Assembly (NCBI RefSeq): GCF_015694725.1
Contig: NZ_JADQDQ010000001.1
Location: forward strand, 1-64,000
Length of the DNA: 64,000 nucleotides
Source: Hymenobacter jeongseonensis
Lineage (GTDB): Bacteria > Bacteroidota > Bacteroidia > Cytophagales > Hymenobacteraceae
Direction: 5' to 3'
Shown here piece after piece: positions 27,398 through 35,327 of the stretch. The notes beneath the pieces were generated by a model. That model had not been told where the DNA came from. It saw only the letters and a list, made by a program, of their open reading frames with translations, and searched no databases. Both the position numbers and the translations under genes were made by a program. Numbering within the stretch: the stretch's first letter is position 1; every line of letters starts with the position of its first letter.

Positions 27398-27838
27398 ATG
27401 CACGTCACCCTCCGCACCACCGTTGCCCAGCCACCCGCTCAGGTGATGGCCGGCTTTACTCGTGAGCTTTTTGTGGCCTTGGCGCCACCGTTTCCCAAGC
27501 TGCGGGTGCTGCGGTTCGACGGCTGCATGACCGGCGACCAAGTTGAAATCGAACTCAACACGCTGGTAAAACGCCTGCGCTGGACGTCCCTGATTTTGGA
27601 CAATGGCCAGTTGCCCGACGGCACCCATTTCTTCGTGGACGAAGGCCAGGTGCTGCCTCCGCCCTTGCGATTCTGGCGCCACCGCCACCTCATTGAGCCC
27701 GGCCCGAACGGCGGCAGCGTGATTGTGGATGCCCTGGAATACCGCACGGCCACTCCCCTGCTCGACGCTCTGCTTTACCCGGCCATGTGGGCGCAGTTTG
27801 CCTGGCGCAAGCCCATTTACCGCCGCTGGTTTAAGTAG
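27398..27838 (+). CDS. SRPBCC-fold protein (polyketide cyclase/START-like)
   Basis: The 146-residue protein follows the pattern of small Bacteroidota SRPBCC proteins: VTLRTTVAQPPAQVMAGFTR at the start (first strand and helix), a curved sheet in the middle and the long C-terminal helix ending in YRRWFK. The fold has a deep hydrophobic pocket for a lipid or aromatic ligand. The ligand is not known. It is on the same strand as the OmpA gene, 59 bases after it. Confidence 0.75.
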   Translation: MHVTLRTTVAQPPAQVMAGFTRELFVALAPPFPKLRVLRFDGCMTGDQVEIELNTLVKRLRWTSLILDNGQLPDGTHFFVDEGQVLPPPLRFWRHRHLIEPGPNGGSVIVDALEYRTATPLLDALLYPAMWAQFAWRKPIYRRWFK

Positions 27839-27854
27839 GCGTAAGTCAGAATAA

Positions 27855-28319
27855 CTAAAGGTCAAGCACCATTTTCACGTCGGTGCGCTGGTATGGAGTG
27901 GGCGGCACCGGCACATGGCGGAAGCCCAATTTTTCGCACAGCCGCAACGCGGGGCCCAGCCGCGAATTCGAAAGCAGCTCGACGCGGTGGGCACCCATTT
28001 CCTGGGCTTTAGCCAGTGCCGCTTGCCCCAGCGCCCAACCAATGCCCACCCCTTGCGCCCGGGGCGAAACCGCCATTTTGGCCAGCTCGTACACGCCCTC
28101 GTGTTCTTTGATAAGCGCGCAGGTGCCCACTAGTTCCCCGTTGTGGCAGGCCATGAAGATGTGACCACCGGGTGCCAGAATGTAGCCTTCGGGGTCGTCA
28201 AGCATCTCGTTGTCGATGGGCTCGATGGTGAAATAGTGCGCAATCCATTCGTGGTTGAGGGCCCGGAAAGCAGACTGGTGGGCGGGTTCGTAATCAAGGA
28301 TAGCGAGGTCGTGGTTCAT
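27855..28319 (-). CDS. GNAT family N-acetyltransferase
   Basis: The 154-residue protein has the acetyl-CoA-binding motif A, MAVSPRAQGVGIGWALGQAA, where QGVGIG is the pyrophosphate loop, and a motif B near LCEKLGFRHV. The substrate amine is unknown. It is convergent with the SRPBCC gene (16 bases apart) and divergent from the rlmI-like gene, whose promoter region lies just upstream of its start. Confidence 0.9.
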   Translation of the reverse strand: MNHDLAILDYEPAHQSAFRALNHEWIAHYFTIEPIDNEMLDDPEGYILAPGGHIFMACHNGELVGTCALIKEHEGVYELAKMAVSPRAQGVGIGWALGQAALAKAQEMGAHRVELLSNSRLGPALRLCEKLGFRHVPVPPTPYQRTDVKMVLDL

Positions 28320-28381
28320 GGCTTACGAAATAGCGGAGGTGCTGCAGAAATGGAGAAGCAAAGTTCGCACAGCGGGCGCCG

Positions 28382-28389
28382 TACCTTTG
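28382..28389 (+). promoter_or_regulatory. -7 box for the rlmI-like gene
   Basis: TACCTTTG lies 6 bases before the ATG at 28396, so translation should start at or within a few bases of the mRNA end. Confidence 0.5.
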
Positions 28390-28395
28390 TGGGCT

Positions 28396-29595
28396 ATGCT
28401 GAACCCCGCCACCATCGTCCTCAAAAACGGAAAAGACCACTCCCTGCGCCGCCGCCACCCCTGGGTGTTCTCGGGCGCCATTGCCCGTGTAAAGGGCGAC
28501 ACCCACGAGGGCGACCCCGTGCGGGTGGAAGCCATCGACGGCGAATTGCTGGGCGTGGGTCACTTTTCGGGTGGCGGCTCCATTGCCGTGCGCATGCTCG
28601 ATTTCGGGGTGAATGCGGCCCTGCCCTCGCCCGAGTTTTGGGAAGCCAAGCTGGGCAATGCCTACCGGTTACGGCAGCGCCTGGGCCTCACCGGCACCGC
28701 CGACACCAACGTGTTCCGGCTGGTACATGCCGAGGGCGATGGCCTGCCCGGCCTGATTATCGACGTGTACGGCGACGTGGCCGTGGTGCAGGCCCACAGC
28801 GTGGGCATGTACCGCGCCCGCCCCGAAATTGCGGCGGCCCTGCAAGCCGTGTTCGGCAACCAACTGCGCGCCATCTACGACAAGAGCGCCGAAACCGTGC
28901 CCGGCAACGCTGTACCCGACGCCCAAAACGGCTACCTCTTCGGCGAAAGCACTGGCACCGAGCACCTCGTGCACGAGAACGGCCACCAGTTTGCCGTGGA
29001 TTGGGAAACAGGGCAAAAAACCGGCTTTTTCATCGACCAACGCGACAACCGCGCCCTGCTGGCCCGCTACTCGCCCGGCCGCAAGGTGCTCAACACTTTT
29101 TGCTACACTGGTGGCTTCTCGGTGTACGCCCTCGAAGCGGGCGCCGATTTGGTGCACTCCGTGGATTCCAGTAAGAAGGCCATTGCCCTCACCGAGCGCA
29201 ACGCCGAGCTTTCCAACCACGCCGACCGCCACGCCGCCTACCCCGACGACGTGCTGGGCTTCCTCAAAAACCACTCGGCCCAGTACGATTTGCTGGTGCT
29301 CGACCCGCCCGCTTTCGCCAAGCACATGGGCGCCCGTCACGCCGCTCTCATGGGCTACAAGCGACTGAACGCGGCCGGCATTGCGCACCTCGCGCCGGGT
29401 GGGTTGTTGTTCACGTTCTCTTGTTCCCAAGTGGTGAGCCCCGAATTGTTCGAGGGCGCGGTGCTGGCCGCCGCCATTGAGGCCGGCCGCCCGGCGCGCA
29501 TTCTGCACCGCCTCACCCAGCCCGCCGACCACCCGGTGAGCCTATTCCACCCGGAAGGCGCGTATTTGAAAGGACTGGTGCTGGCGGTGGAGTAG
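28396..29595 (+). CDS. rlmI: Class I SAM-dependent rRNA methyltransferase, RlmI family
   Basis: The 399-residue enzyme has an N-terminal PUA domain (KNGKDHSLRRRHPWVFSGAI), a linker domain, and a Rossmann methyltransferase domain with GFFIDQRDNRALLARY, LNTFCYTGGFSVYALEAGA (SAM loop) and LVLDPPAFAKH (catalytic DPPxF). This matches RlmI/RlmK-type 5-methylcytosine methyltransferases, which act on 23S rRNA C1962 in E. coli. The target here is inferred from the family. I chose the ATG at 28396 because a promoter lies just upstream of it. Confidence 0.88.
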   Translation: MLNPATIVLKNGKDHSLRRRHPWVFSGAIARVKGDTHEGDPVRVEAIDGELLGVGHFSGGGSIAVRMLDFGVNAALPSPEFWEAKLGNAYRLRQRLGLTGTADTNVFRLVHAEGDGLPGLIIDVYGDVAVVQAHSVGMYRARPEIAAALQAVFGNQLRAIYDKSAETVPGNAVPDAQNGYLFGESTGTEHLVHENGHQFAVDWETGQKTGFFIDQRDNRALLARYSPGRKVLNTFCYTGGFSVYALEAGADLVHSVDSSKKAIALTERNAELSNHADRHAAYPDDVLGFLKNHSAQYDLLVLDPPAFAKHMGARHAALMGYKRLNAAGIAHLAPGGLLFTFSCSQVVSPELFEGAVLAAAIEAGRPARILHRLTQPADHPVSLFHPEGAYLKGLVLAVE

Positions 29596-29655
29596 GTAAG
29601 TCGTCGGCCTACATTTATTTAACGCACGGCAAACCACTGAATTAAAATACGCTTT

Positions 29656-30576
29656 ATGCCCTTTGCCACCACGGTGCTGCTGGTGCGCCCAGCCAGCTTT
29701 GGATTCAATGCTGAGACGGCGGTTTCCAATCGTTACCAGCAGCAGCTGACCGAAACCGGCCTGACCGCGCAGGTGTTGGCCGAGTTTGATGCGGCAGTGG
29801 CCGCCTTGCGGGGCCGGGGGGTGCGGGTGCGGGTGTTCGATGATGCGCCGGAGCCGGCCAAACCCGACGCGGTGTTTCCCAACAACTGGTTCACGACCCA
29901 CGCCGATGGCCGGCTGCTGCTTTACCCGATGTGCGCACCCAATCGCCGCGCCGAGCGCCAGCCCGAGTTGGTGGCATCACTGGCCCGCGAGTTTGCCGTG
30001 CGCGAGGTCATTGATTTATCAGGCACGGAGCAAGAAGAGCGGTTTCTGGAAGGCACGGGCAGCATCATCTTCGACCACGCGCACCGGGTGGCCTACGCGG
30101 GCTTATCTCCCCGCACCGATGCGGCCTTGTTCGAGCAGGTGGCACAGCGGCTGGGCTACCGGCCGGTGGCCTTTCGGGCGACCGATGCGCAGGGTCAGGA
30201 AATCTATCACACCAATGTGATGATGTGCGTGGGGCCGGGCTTTGCCGTGATATGCCTCGACAGTATTGCCGATGCGGCCGAGCGAGCCGCTGTGGTGGCT
30301 TCGCTCACCGCAACCGGCCATGAAATAGTGACCATTTCGCAGGCGCAGGTAGGCCAATTTGTGGGCAATATGCTGGCCTTGGCGCCGGAAGCTGGCGGGC
30401 GGCCTCTGCTTGTGATGTCGCGGCAGGCCCACGACGCCCTCAACCCCACCCAGCGCCAGGCGTTGGAGCGTTACGCCGAACTGCTGCCGCTGGCCATTCC
30501 CACCATCGAGACAGTGGGTGGCGGCAGCGCCCGCTGCATGCTGGCGGAGATATTCTTGCCAACTAAACCAGCGTAG
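29656..30576 (+). CDS. ctlX: CtlX-type citrulline/arginine hydrolase (guanidino-group hydrolase fold)
   Basis: The 306-residue protein carries the motifs of the amidinotransferase/arginine-deiminase superfamily: FPNNWFTTH, EGTGSIIFD, YHTNVMMCVG (catalytic His) and GGGSARCMLAE with the nucleophilic Cys. This set and length match the CtlX group, proposed to hydrolyse citrulline to ornithine, carbon dioxide and ammonia, and often found near ornithine aminotransferase. No such gene is adjacent here, so the substrate is tentative; N-dimethylarginine or arginine are alternatives. Confidence 0.85.
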   Translation: MPFATTVLLVRPASFGFNAETAVSNRYQQQLTETGLTAQVLAEFDAAVAALRGRGVRVRVFDDAPEPAKPDAVFPNNWFTTHADGRLLLYPMCAPNRRAERQPELVASLAREFAVREVIDLSGTEQEERFLEGTGSIIFDHAHRVAYAGLSPRTDAALFEQVAQRLGYRPVAFRATDAQGQEIYHTNVMMCVGPGFAVICLDSIADAAERAAVVASLTATGHEIVTISQAQVGQFVGNMLALAPEAGGRPLLVMSRQAHDALNPTQRQALERYAELLPLAIPTIETVGGGSARCMLAEIFLPTKPA

Positions 30577-30634
30577 GCTTTCAACTGTTGCTCTTTCCAC
30601 TGTTCTACCTGTGTTCCGCAACAAAAAAAATAAG

Positions 30635-32113
30635 ATGCCTTCGCGCCAGCCTGTAGCCGTCATCGGCGCAGGCATTGCCGGGCTGGCCACGGCGGTACGC
30701 TTGGCTGTGACGGGCCATGCCGTGACGGTGTTCGAGGCCAGCGGCACGTTTGGGGGCAAGATGCACCAGTTCAGCCTGCCGGGCGGGTACCGGTTCGATG
30801 CCGGGCCGTCGCTTTTCACGCTGCCGCAACTGGTGGATGACGTTTTCCGGCTGGCGGGCCGTGAGCCGAGCGAGTACTTCCGCTACGAGCGGCTGGACCC
30901 CATCACCCAGTACTTTTTTGCCGATGGCACCCGGCTCACGGCGTGGGCCGATGCAGAAAAATTTGCCGCCGAAGTGGAGAAAAAACTCGCTACTCCCGCG
31001 GCGGAGGTAACCACGTTCCTGGCCCACGGCGGCAAGGCATATGACGCCACGGCGGGCACGTTTTTGCACAAGTCGCTGCACAAAGCCAAAACCTATTTCA
31101 GCCCCGAAACGCTGAAGGCAGTGGCCGCGCTGCCCAGCTTGGGCCTGCTCGGCACCATGCACCAGCGCCACGCGCAGGCGTTTTCGGACCCGCGCCTCGT
31201 GCAGCTGTTTGACCGCTACGCCACCTACAACGGCTCGGACCCCTACCAGGCACCCGCCACGCTGAGCATGATTCCGCACCTGGAGCACGGCATCGGGGCG
31301 TTTTATCCCGAAGGCGGCATTTATGCCATTGCCAAAAGCCTGGCGACACTGGCCGCTGAGTTCGGCGTGAAATTCCGGTACAACGAGGCAGTGGAGGAAA
31401 TCATCACTGCCGAAAGCCGCGTGACCGGCGTGCGCACGGCCTTCGATGTGTACGATTTTGGCCGGGTGGTGAGCAACATGGACGTGGTGCCCACCTACCG
31501 GCGCCTGCTGCCGCGCGAGCCCGCGCCGGAGCGCACGCTCAGCCAGCCCCGCTCTTCATCGGCCCTGATTTTTTATTGGGGCATCGCCCGCGAGTTTCCG
31601 GAGCTGGACTTGCACAACATTTTCTTCTCGGCTGATTACCAGCGGGAGTTTCAGGCCATCTTCCAGGAGCGCACCGTGGCCGATGACGCGACCGTGTACG
31701 TGAACATCACCTCCAAAAAAACGCCCGGCGATGCCCCCGTGGGCCACGAAAACTGGTTTGTGATGGTGAACGTGCCCCACGACCAGGGCCAAGACTGGGA
31801 CGCCCTCACCGCGAAAACCCGGGCCGTGGTCCTGCGTAAGCTGAGCCAGACACTGGGCACGGCAATTGAGCCGTTGATTGTCGCCGAGAAAGTGTGGACG
31901 CCTCCCGGCATTGCGGCCGATACCTCGTCGTTTGGGGGCGCGCTCTACGGCAGTTCGTCCAATAACGCGCTGGCGGCGTTCCTGCGCCACCCCAATTTTT
32001 CGGGGCGGCTGGAGGGATTGTACTTTTGCGGCGGTTCGGTGCACCCGGGCGGCGGCATTCCGCTGTGTCTGTTGTCAGCCAAAATCGTTTCGTCTCTTAT
32101 TGATGAAGAATGA
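30635..32113 (+). CDS. Phytoene desaturase-type carotenoid oxidoreductase (CrtI/CrtD family)
   Basis: The 492-residue flavoprotein has the FAD-binding GAGIAGLATAVRLAVTGHAV motif at residue 10, FEASGTFGGKM, the substrate-entry segment RFDAGPSLFTLPQLVDD and the C-terminal CrtI signature (GLYFCGGSVHPGGGIPLCLL). In Bacteroidota, this group includes phytoene desaturase and the 1-hydroxycarotenoid 3,4-desaturase CrtD; the next gene encodes a CruF-like hydratase, which favours CrtD, but sequence alone does not settle it. The start at 30635 gives the usual N-terminus. Confidence 0.88.
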   Translation: MPSRQPVAVIGAGIAGLATAVRLAVTGHAVTVFEASGTFGGKMHQFSLPGGYRFDAGPSLFTLPQLVDDVFRLAGREPSEYFRYERLDPITQYFFADGTRLTAWADAEKFAAEVEKKLATPAAEVTTFLAHGGKAYDATAGTFLHKSLHKAKTYFSPETLKAVAALPSLGLLGTMHQRHAQAFSDPRLVQLFDRYATYNGSDPYQAPATLSMIPHLEHGIGAFYPEGGIYAIAKSLATLAAEFGVKFRYNEAVEEIITAESRVTGVRTAFDVYDFGRVVSNMDVVPTYRRLLPREPAPERTLSQPRSSSALIFYWGIAREFPELDLHNIFFSADYQREFQAIFQERTVADDATVYVNITSKKTPGDAPVGHENWFVMVNVPHDQGQDWDALTAKTRAVVLRKLSQTLGTAIEPLIVAEKVWTPPGIAADTSSFGGALYGSSSNNALAAFLRHPNFSGRLEGLYFCGGSVHPGGGIPLCLLSAKIVSSLIDEE

Positions 32114-32183
32114 GGCGGGCGGAAGTAAAGCAATAGTACTTGCTATTGCTGTTTCCCTCGTTTTTCGTACTTCATGCCCTCAT

Positions 32184-32846
32184 ATGGTTGATTACTCCGA
32201 GCCGCTCCCGGCCGTGAATGCCCAGCGGCTGCGCGTGGCCCAGGGCCTAGTGCTTTTGTTTCACATCACAGGCTTTGTGGGGCTGGCTTTCTCCGATAAC
32301 CCCGGTTTTTACCTGCGCTTCACGCCGCTCACGCTCCTGCTCACAGCGGGCTTGCTGCTGGCATTTCAGCCCGACCGCGGCCTTGGATTTTGGAGCTTCT
32401 GCTTCTCGGTGGCCCTGTTGGGCTTTGCTGCCGAAGTAATTGGGGTGCACACAGGCTGGTTTTTTGGGCATTACTACTACGGCGACACCCTGGGCTACAA
32501 AGTGCTGGAAGTACCCGTAGCCATTGGCCTCAACTGGCTGGTGCTGACGTACGTGTGCGGCACTCTGGCGCGCTATATGCCCCTGCCCGAGCTGCCGCGA
32601 ATACTTGTGGCCGCCCTGCTGATGGTGGGCCTTGATATGTGCATGGAGCCCGTGGCCAGCACCTACGACTTCTGGCACTGGACTGCCAACGTCATTCCGT
32701 TCCAGAATTTCCGCGACTGGTTCATTTTTGCTTGCTTGCTGCAAATGCTATTCAACCGGGCTAATTTTACCAAGCTCAACGCGCTGGTTCCGCTGGTCTA
32801 CCTTACCCAGCTCCTGTTTTTTTTCTTGCTAGGCGCTTTGCGATAA
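32184..32846 (+). CDS. cruF: Carotenoid biosynthesis membrane protein (CruF-like 1,2-hydratase)
   Basis: The 220-residue protein has seven predicted membrane helices and the DUF422/CruF motifs GVHTGWFFGHYYYGDTLG, VAIGLNWLVLTY and DMCMEPVASTYDFWHW, which carry conserved acidic and aromatic residues. CruF adds water to the end double bond of acyclic carotenoids, giving a 1'-hydroxyl end. Together with the desaturase it would fit synthesis of monocyclic hydroxylated carotenoids such as flexixanthin. An earlier ATG at 32102 overlaps the desaturase stop and would add 27 residues, so coupling is possible. Confidence 0.85.
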   Translation: MVDYSEPLPAVNAQRLRVAQGLVLLFHITGFVGLAFSDNPGFYLRFTPLTLLLTAGLLLAFQPDRGLGFWSFCFSVALLGFAAEVIGVHTGWFFGHYYYGDTLGYKVLEVPVAIGLNWLVLTYVCGTLARYMPLPELPRILVAALLMVGLDMCMEPVASTYDFWHWTANVIPFQNFRDWFIFACLLQMLFNRANFTKLNALVPLVYLTQLLFFFLLGALR

Positions 32847-32933
32847 GCACTTAACATAGAGCACATCCGGTTTAACCAAGGTGGCGAACTTACACGACGC
32901 TGCCTCCGTTAGGCCAAAAAATCCTCTCCGCCT

Positions 32934-33548
32934 ATGCCCCTTGCTACTCCTGCAACCATTTCCTTGGAACCGGCCCTGCCCGTATTTTTTGCGCACGGGC
33001 TGCGCACCGCGCCCGATACCCTGCTGGCGCAGGCCTTGGCCATTAGCGTAGCGGACCTGAACCAACAGTATCCCGACCGGGCGAGCTTGGTGTACGGCAC
33101 CATGCTGGCCGATATGGAGCGCCAAAAGCGCGAGCACATCGCGCTCTACACGCAGTATCCAACCGCCGTGGAACGGCTTTATGGCTTGTTGCAGCTGGGG
33201 CTGCGCGATTTAACGACCATTCCCGGAAATTTCTACGCCGACCTGCAAACCAATTTTCCCGAGAGTTGGGAGGCGGCCTTGCACCACCTCACCACTTATT
33301 CGTCGCCACAGCTCCAGCAGCTGCTCAACGATGGGATTCGCAACCGACTGTTTCGGTCTGACATCAATATCAACTTGGTAACCAAGATATTGATTGAGCA
33401 ACTCAACATGATGCTCAATCCACAAGTGTTTCCGCCAGAGCGCTTCAACATGGGCGAAGTGTTCCGGAGCATTTTCCTGTACTACATCCGCGGCATTTGC
33501 ACCGATGAAGGCGGCCGTATCGCGGCCGAGCATTTCGCCCGTTTGTAG
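32934..33548 (+). CDS. TetR-like transcriptional regulator
   Basis: The 204-residue all-helical protein has a TetR-type N-terminus: FFAHGLRTAPDTLLAQALAIS, a recognition-helix region around VADLNQQYPDRASLVYGTML and then a C-terminal ligand-binding domain. The usual G-x-x-x-T-x-x-x-I-A pattern is weak, so DNA binding is inferred. It follows the carotenoid genes on the same strand, 87 bases apart, and ends in a strong terminator. It could control them, but no operator is recognised. Confidence 0.75.
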   Translation: MPLATPATISLEPALPVFFAHGLRTAPDTLLAQALAISVADLNQQYPDRASLVYGTMLADMERQKREHIALYTQYPTAVERLYGLLQLGLRDLTTIPGNFYADLQTNFPESWEAALHHLTTYSSPQLQQLLNDGIRNRLFRSDININLVTKILIEQLNMMLNPQVFPPERFNMGEVFRSIFLYYIRGICTDEGGRIAAEHFARL

Positions 33549-33618
33549 TGCGCCCGCGGCCGCTCTAACGCAATAGCGGTTGGTTCCGGCGCAGTGACAA
33601 CAGCACTGTTAACTAATG

Positions 33619-33667
33619 GAATGGCCCGGGCAAGCGACACGATACGTGTCGCTTGCCCGGGCCATTC
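33619..33667. terminator. Strong terminator after the TetR-like gene
   Basis: A perfect 23-bp stem (33619-33641 with 33645-33667) with loop ATA, followed by CTTTG. Its core is GCCCGGGCAAGCGACACG. Confidence 0.8.
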
Positions 33668-33731
33668 TTTGTGTCCCCCAGCACCGCCCGTCTCATAGCT
33701 CGGCCGTGGCATTTTCCGTGCCTTGGAGGCG

Positions 33732-33977
33732 CTAAAAGATGCTTCGGGAAGTACGGATTTTTCCTTCCGTATTTTCCGAAGCCCACTTACTAAGCGCGAC
33801 ATATAACAGCACCAATACAATAATCCCCAGCCATATAACAACAGCTGCACCAAGCTCAACCATCCCGGACGGCCGCGAATCCGCGTATTCGCTGGCTACC
33901 AGAACACCGGTCAGAACGTAGAGGATTTCATGAATTACCAACCGGATAGCCACGCCAGCTACCGGCCTTTTCCTCAT
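33732..33977 (-). CDS. Small two-helix membrane protein
   Basis: An 81-residue frame starts MRKRPVAGVAIRLVIHEILY and contains two clear hydrophobic helices (about 12-31 and 40-66; the second includes AAVVIWLGIIVLVLLYVAL) followed by a charged tail. Positive charges at the N-terminus place it inside. The start is only 22 bases from the first start codon of the divergent DUF892 gene, so their promoters would have to overlap the coding sequence or one start is later. No family recognised. Confidence 0.5.
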   Translation of the reverse strand: MRKRPVAGVAIRLVIHEILYVLTGVLVASEYADSRPSGMVELGAAVVIWLGIIVLVLLYVALSKWASENTEGKIRTSRSIF

Positions 33978-33999
33978 TTTCCACCTTATCCTTACGGTT

Positions 34000-34497
34000 A
34001 TGTTCTTCGACAAAATGGAAACCCTCGATGACCTGTTCGAGATGCAGCTCAAAGACTTGTACAGCGCCGAAAACCAATTGGTGAAGGCACTGCCCATGAT
34101 GGCCGCCAAAGCCAAAGACAGCCGCCTGCGGGCCGGTTTTGAGCAGCACTTGCGCGAAACCCAAAAGCAAGTGGAACGCCTGGAGCGGATTGGCAAAAAC
34201 TTGGATTTCTCCCTCGACGGCCACACGTGCAAAGCCATGGCCGGCCTGATTACCGAAGGCCAGGAAACCATGTCGGAGCGTGCCACAGACGAGGTGATGG
34301 ATGCCGCCCTCATTGCGGCCTCGCAGCGCATTGAGCATTACGAAATTTCGGGCTACGGCACCGCCGCGCACTTTGCCGAGCGCCTGGGCCACAACGAAGC
34401 CGCCAACCTGCTACGCCAAAGCCTGGAAGAAGAGCAGCTAACCGACACCAAGCTGAACGACCTAGCCAAAAACTATTTGAACGTCAAAGCTATGTAG
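34000..34497 (+). CDS. DUF892 (YciE/YciF) ferritin-like protein
   Basis: The 165-residue helical protein matches the YciE/YciF family: TLDDLFEMQLKDLYSAENQLVKA with the first Glu of the di-iron site, followed by GFEQHLRETQKQVERLERI, then IAASQRIEHYEISGYGTA and EEEQLTDTKL. These dimeric four-helix-bundle proteins carry a ferritin-like iron site and are linked to stress responses. The fifth codon after the start is another ATG (34015) that would give the more usual N-terminus METLDDLF. Confidence 0.93.
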   Translation: MFFDKMETLDDLFEMQLKDLYSAENQLVKALPMMAAKAKDSRLRAGFEQHLRETQKQVERLERIGKNLDFSLDGHTCKAMAGLITEGQETMSERATDEVMDAALIAASQRIEHYEISGYGTAAHFAERLGHNEAANLLRQSLEEEQLTDTKLNDLAKNYLNVKAM

Positions 34498-34514
34498 CCC
34501 TGGTTGTTCACATT

Positions 34515-34573
34515 AAAAGCCCCCACGGCCCGTGTTTCCTGGCGAAGGAACACAGCGGGCCGTGGGGGCTTTT
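34515..34573 (+). terminator. Terminator after the DUF892 gene
   Basis: AAAAGCCCCCACGGCCCG (34515-34532) pairs perfectly with 34556-34573, and an inner stem (TGTTTCC with GGAACA) closes the loop. Confidence 0.8.
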
Positions 34574-34589
34574 GGTATGATTTTGAGGA

Positions 34590-34844
34590 TTATGAAGCCT
34601 GAAGACTCCCGAAGGGCTGGGATTCCTGCGCTACGTGGTCCACGATGCGGCCAATGGCTTGGCCCAAAGTGGCCGCACCGGCCACGTAATCCTGCAGATG
34701 GGCAAGCACGGCGCTATCGAGCGGATTTGTTTTGGTGGCCAGAAAGGTAACAGCACAATCGGCCACGTACTGGCGCCGGGCCCACGCGGCGTGCTGTTCG
34801 GGCTCGAGATTGGAAGGTTGGGGTAAAAAATAATTAGAAGACAT
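34590..34844 (-). CDS. Small protein of unknown function, faintly VbhA-antitoxin-like
   Basis: An 84-residue frame starts at the ATG at 34844 (MSSNYFLPQPSNLEPEQHAA). It is convergent with the DUF892 gene, separated from it by a terminator. The second half, DSAVLAHLQDYVAGAATLGQ followed by AIGRIVDHV, recalls the helix-turn-helix of VbhA/YhfG-type antitoxins (L-x-x-Y-x-x-G-x-x-T/S-x-x-x-A), but the inhibitory motif SxxxEGN is absent and no Fic toxin is next to it. Treat as hypothetical. Confidence 0.5.
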   Translation of the reverse strand: MSSNYFLPQPSNLEPEQHAAWARRQYVADCAVTFLATKTNPLDSAVLAHLQDYVAGAATLGQAIGRIVDHVAQESQPFGSLQAS

Positions 34845-34859
34845 AGCAAGAAGAGTCAA

Positions 34860-35327
34860 TCGTTGAAGAATAGTTGCAAGGGCCGGAAGGATTTGCGGGT
34901 CTTGGAGCAGTACTCAAGCCGGAAATGGCCCGCCGGCTCAAATTGGCTGACCGAGGCACTGAGAAAGCTTGGATTGCGGCGGCGGAGGGCATTTGCCCAA
35001 TTGGCAGCATCAGTGGGGCCGCGTCGCCAGTTCGGGAACGGCGCAGCAATTGCGAAAATCGGGCCAAAAAGCCCATCAATAGCGCTAACAGTCTGGCGCA
35101 AGTTCCCAGCGATTGCGCTGCCGGTTGCTGGCTGGGCCTCCGTAGCAGCCGCATCGGCGCGGGGGACAACTACGTAATTAGCGCTGAAAAACACGGAAAA
35201 CGGGTGCTTGCGCCGCCGATGCCGGAACGCCACCGGCTGGTAAAAGGGAGTAATTGGGTAAGTGCGAATATCCACAGGCTTTGGGACGCGGATTGCGCTC
35301 CGGGGCTGCTATTTATTCCTGCCGGCC
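34860..35327. other. 468-base stretch without a convincing gene
   Basis: Frames on both strands are open here, but none has a family match, a signal peptide or helical pattern that looks like a real protein, and all are rich in Arg/Ser/Ala as expected of shadow frames in GC-rich DNA. It precedes the HdeD-like gene and is likely to hold its promoter, though no TAnnTTTG box is evident. I see nothing else in it. Confidence 0.4.

Noticed and set aside
28143..29174. 343-codon plus-strand frame overlapping the rlmI-like gene
   Set aside because: It runs in another frame of the GNAT and rlmI genes; both of these have complete family motifs.
32102..32183. N-terminal extension of the CruF-like protein from the ATG at 32102
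   Set aside because: The extra 27 residues do not match the family N-terminus; kept only as an alternative start because it overlaps the preceding stop codon.
34856..35275. 139-codon minus-strand frame in the gap before the HdeD-like gene
   Set aside because: No family match, no hydrophobic or helical pattern, and overlapping open frames on both strands; typical of GC-rich non-coding DNA.
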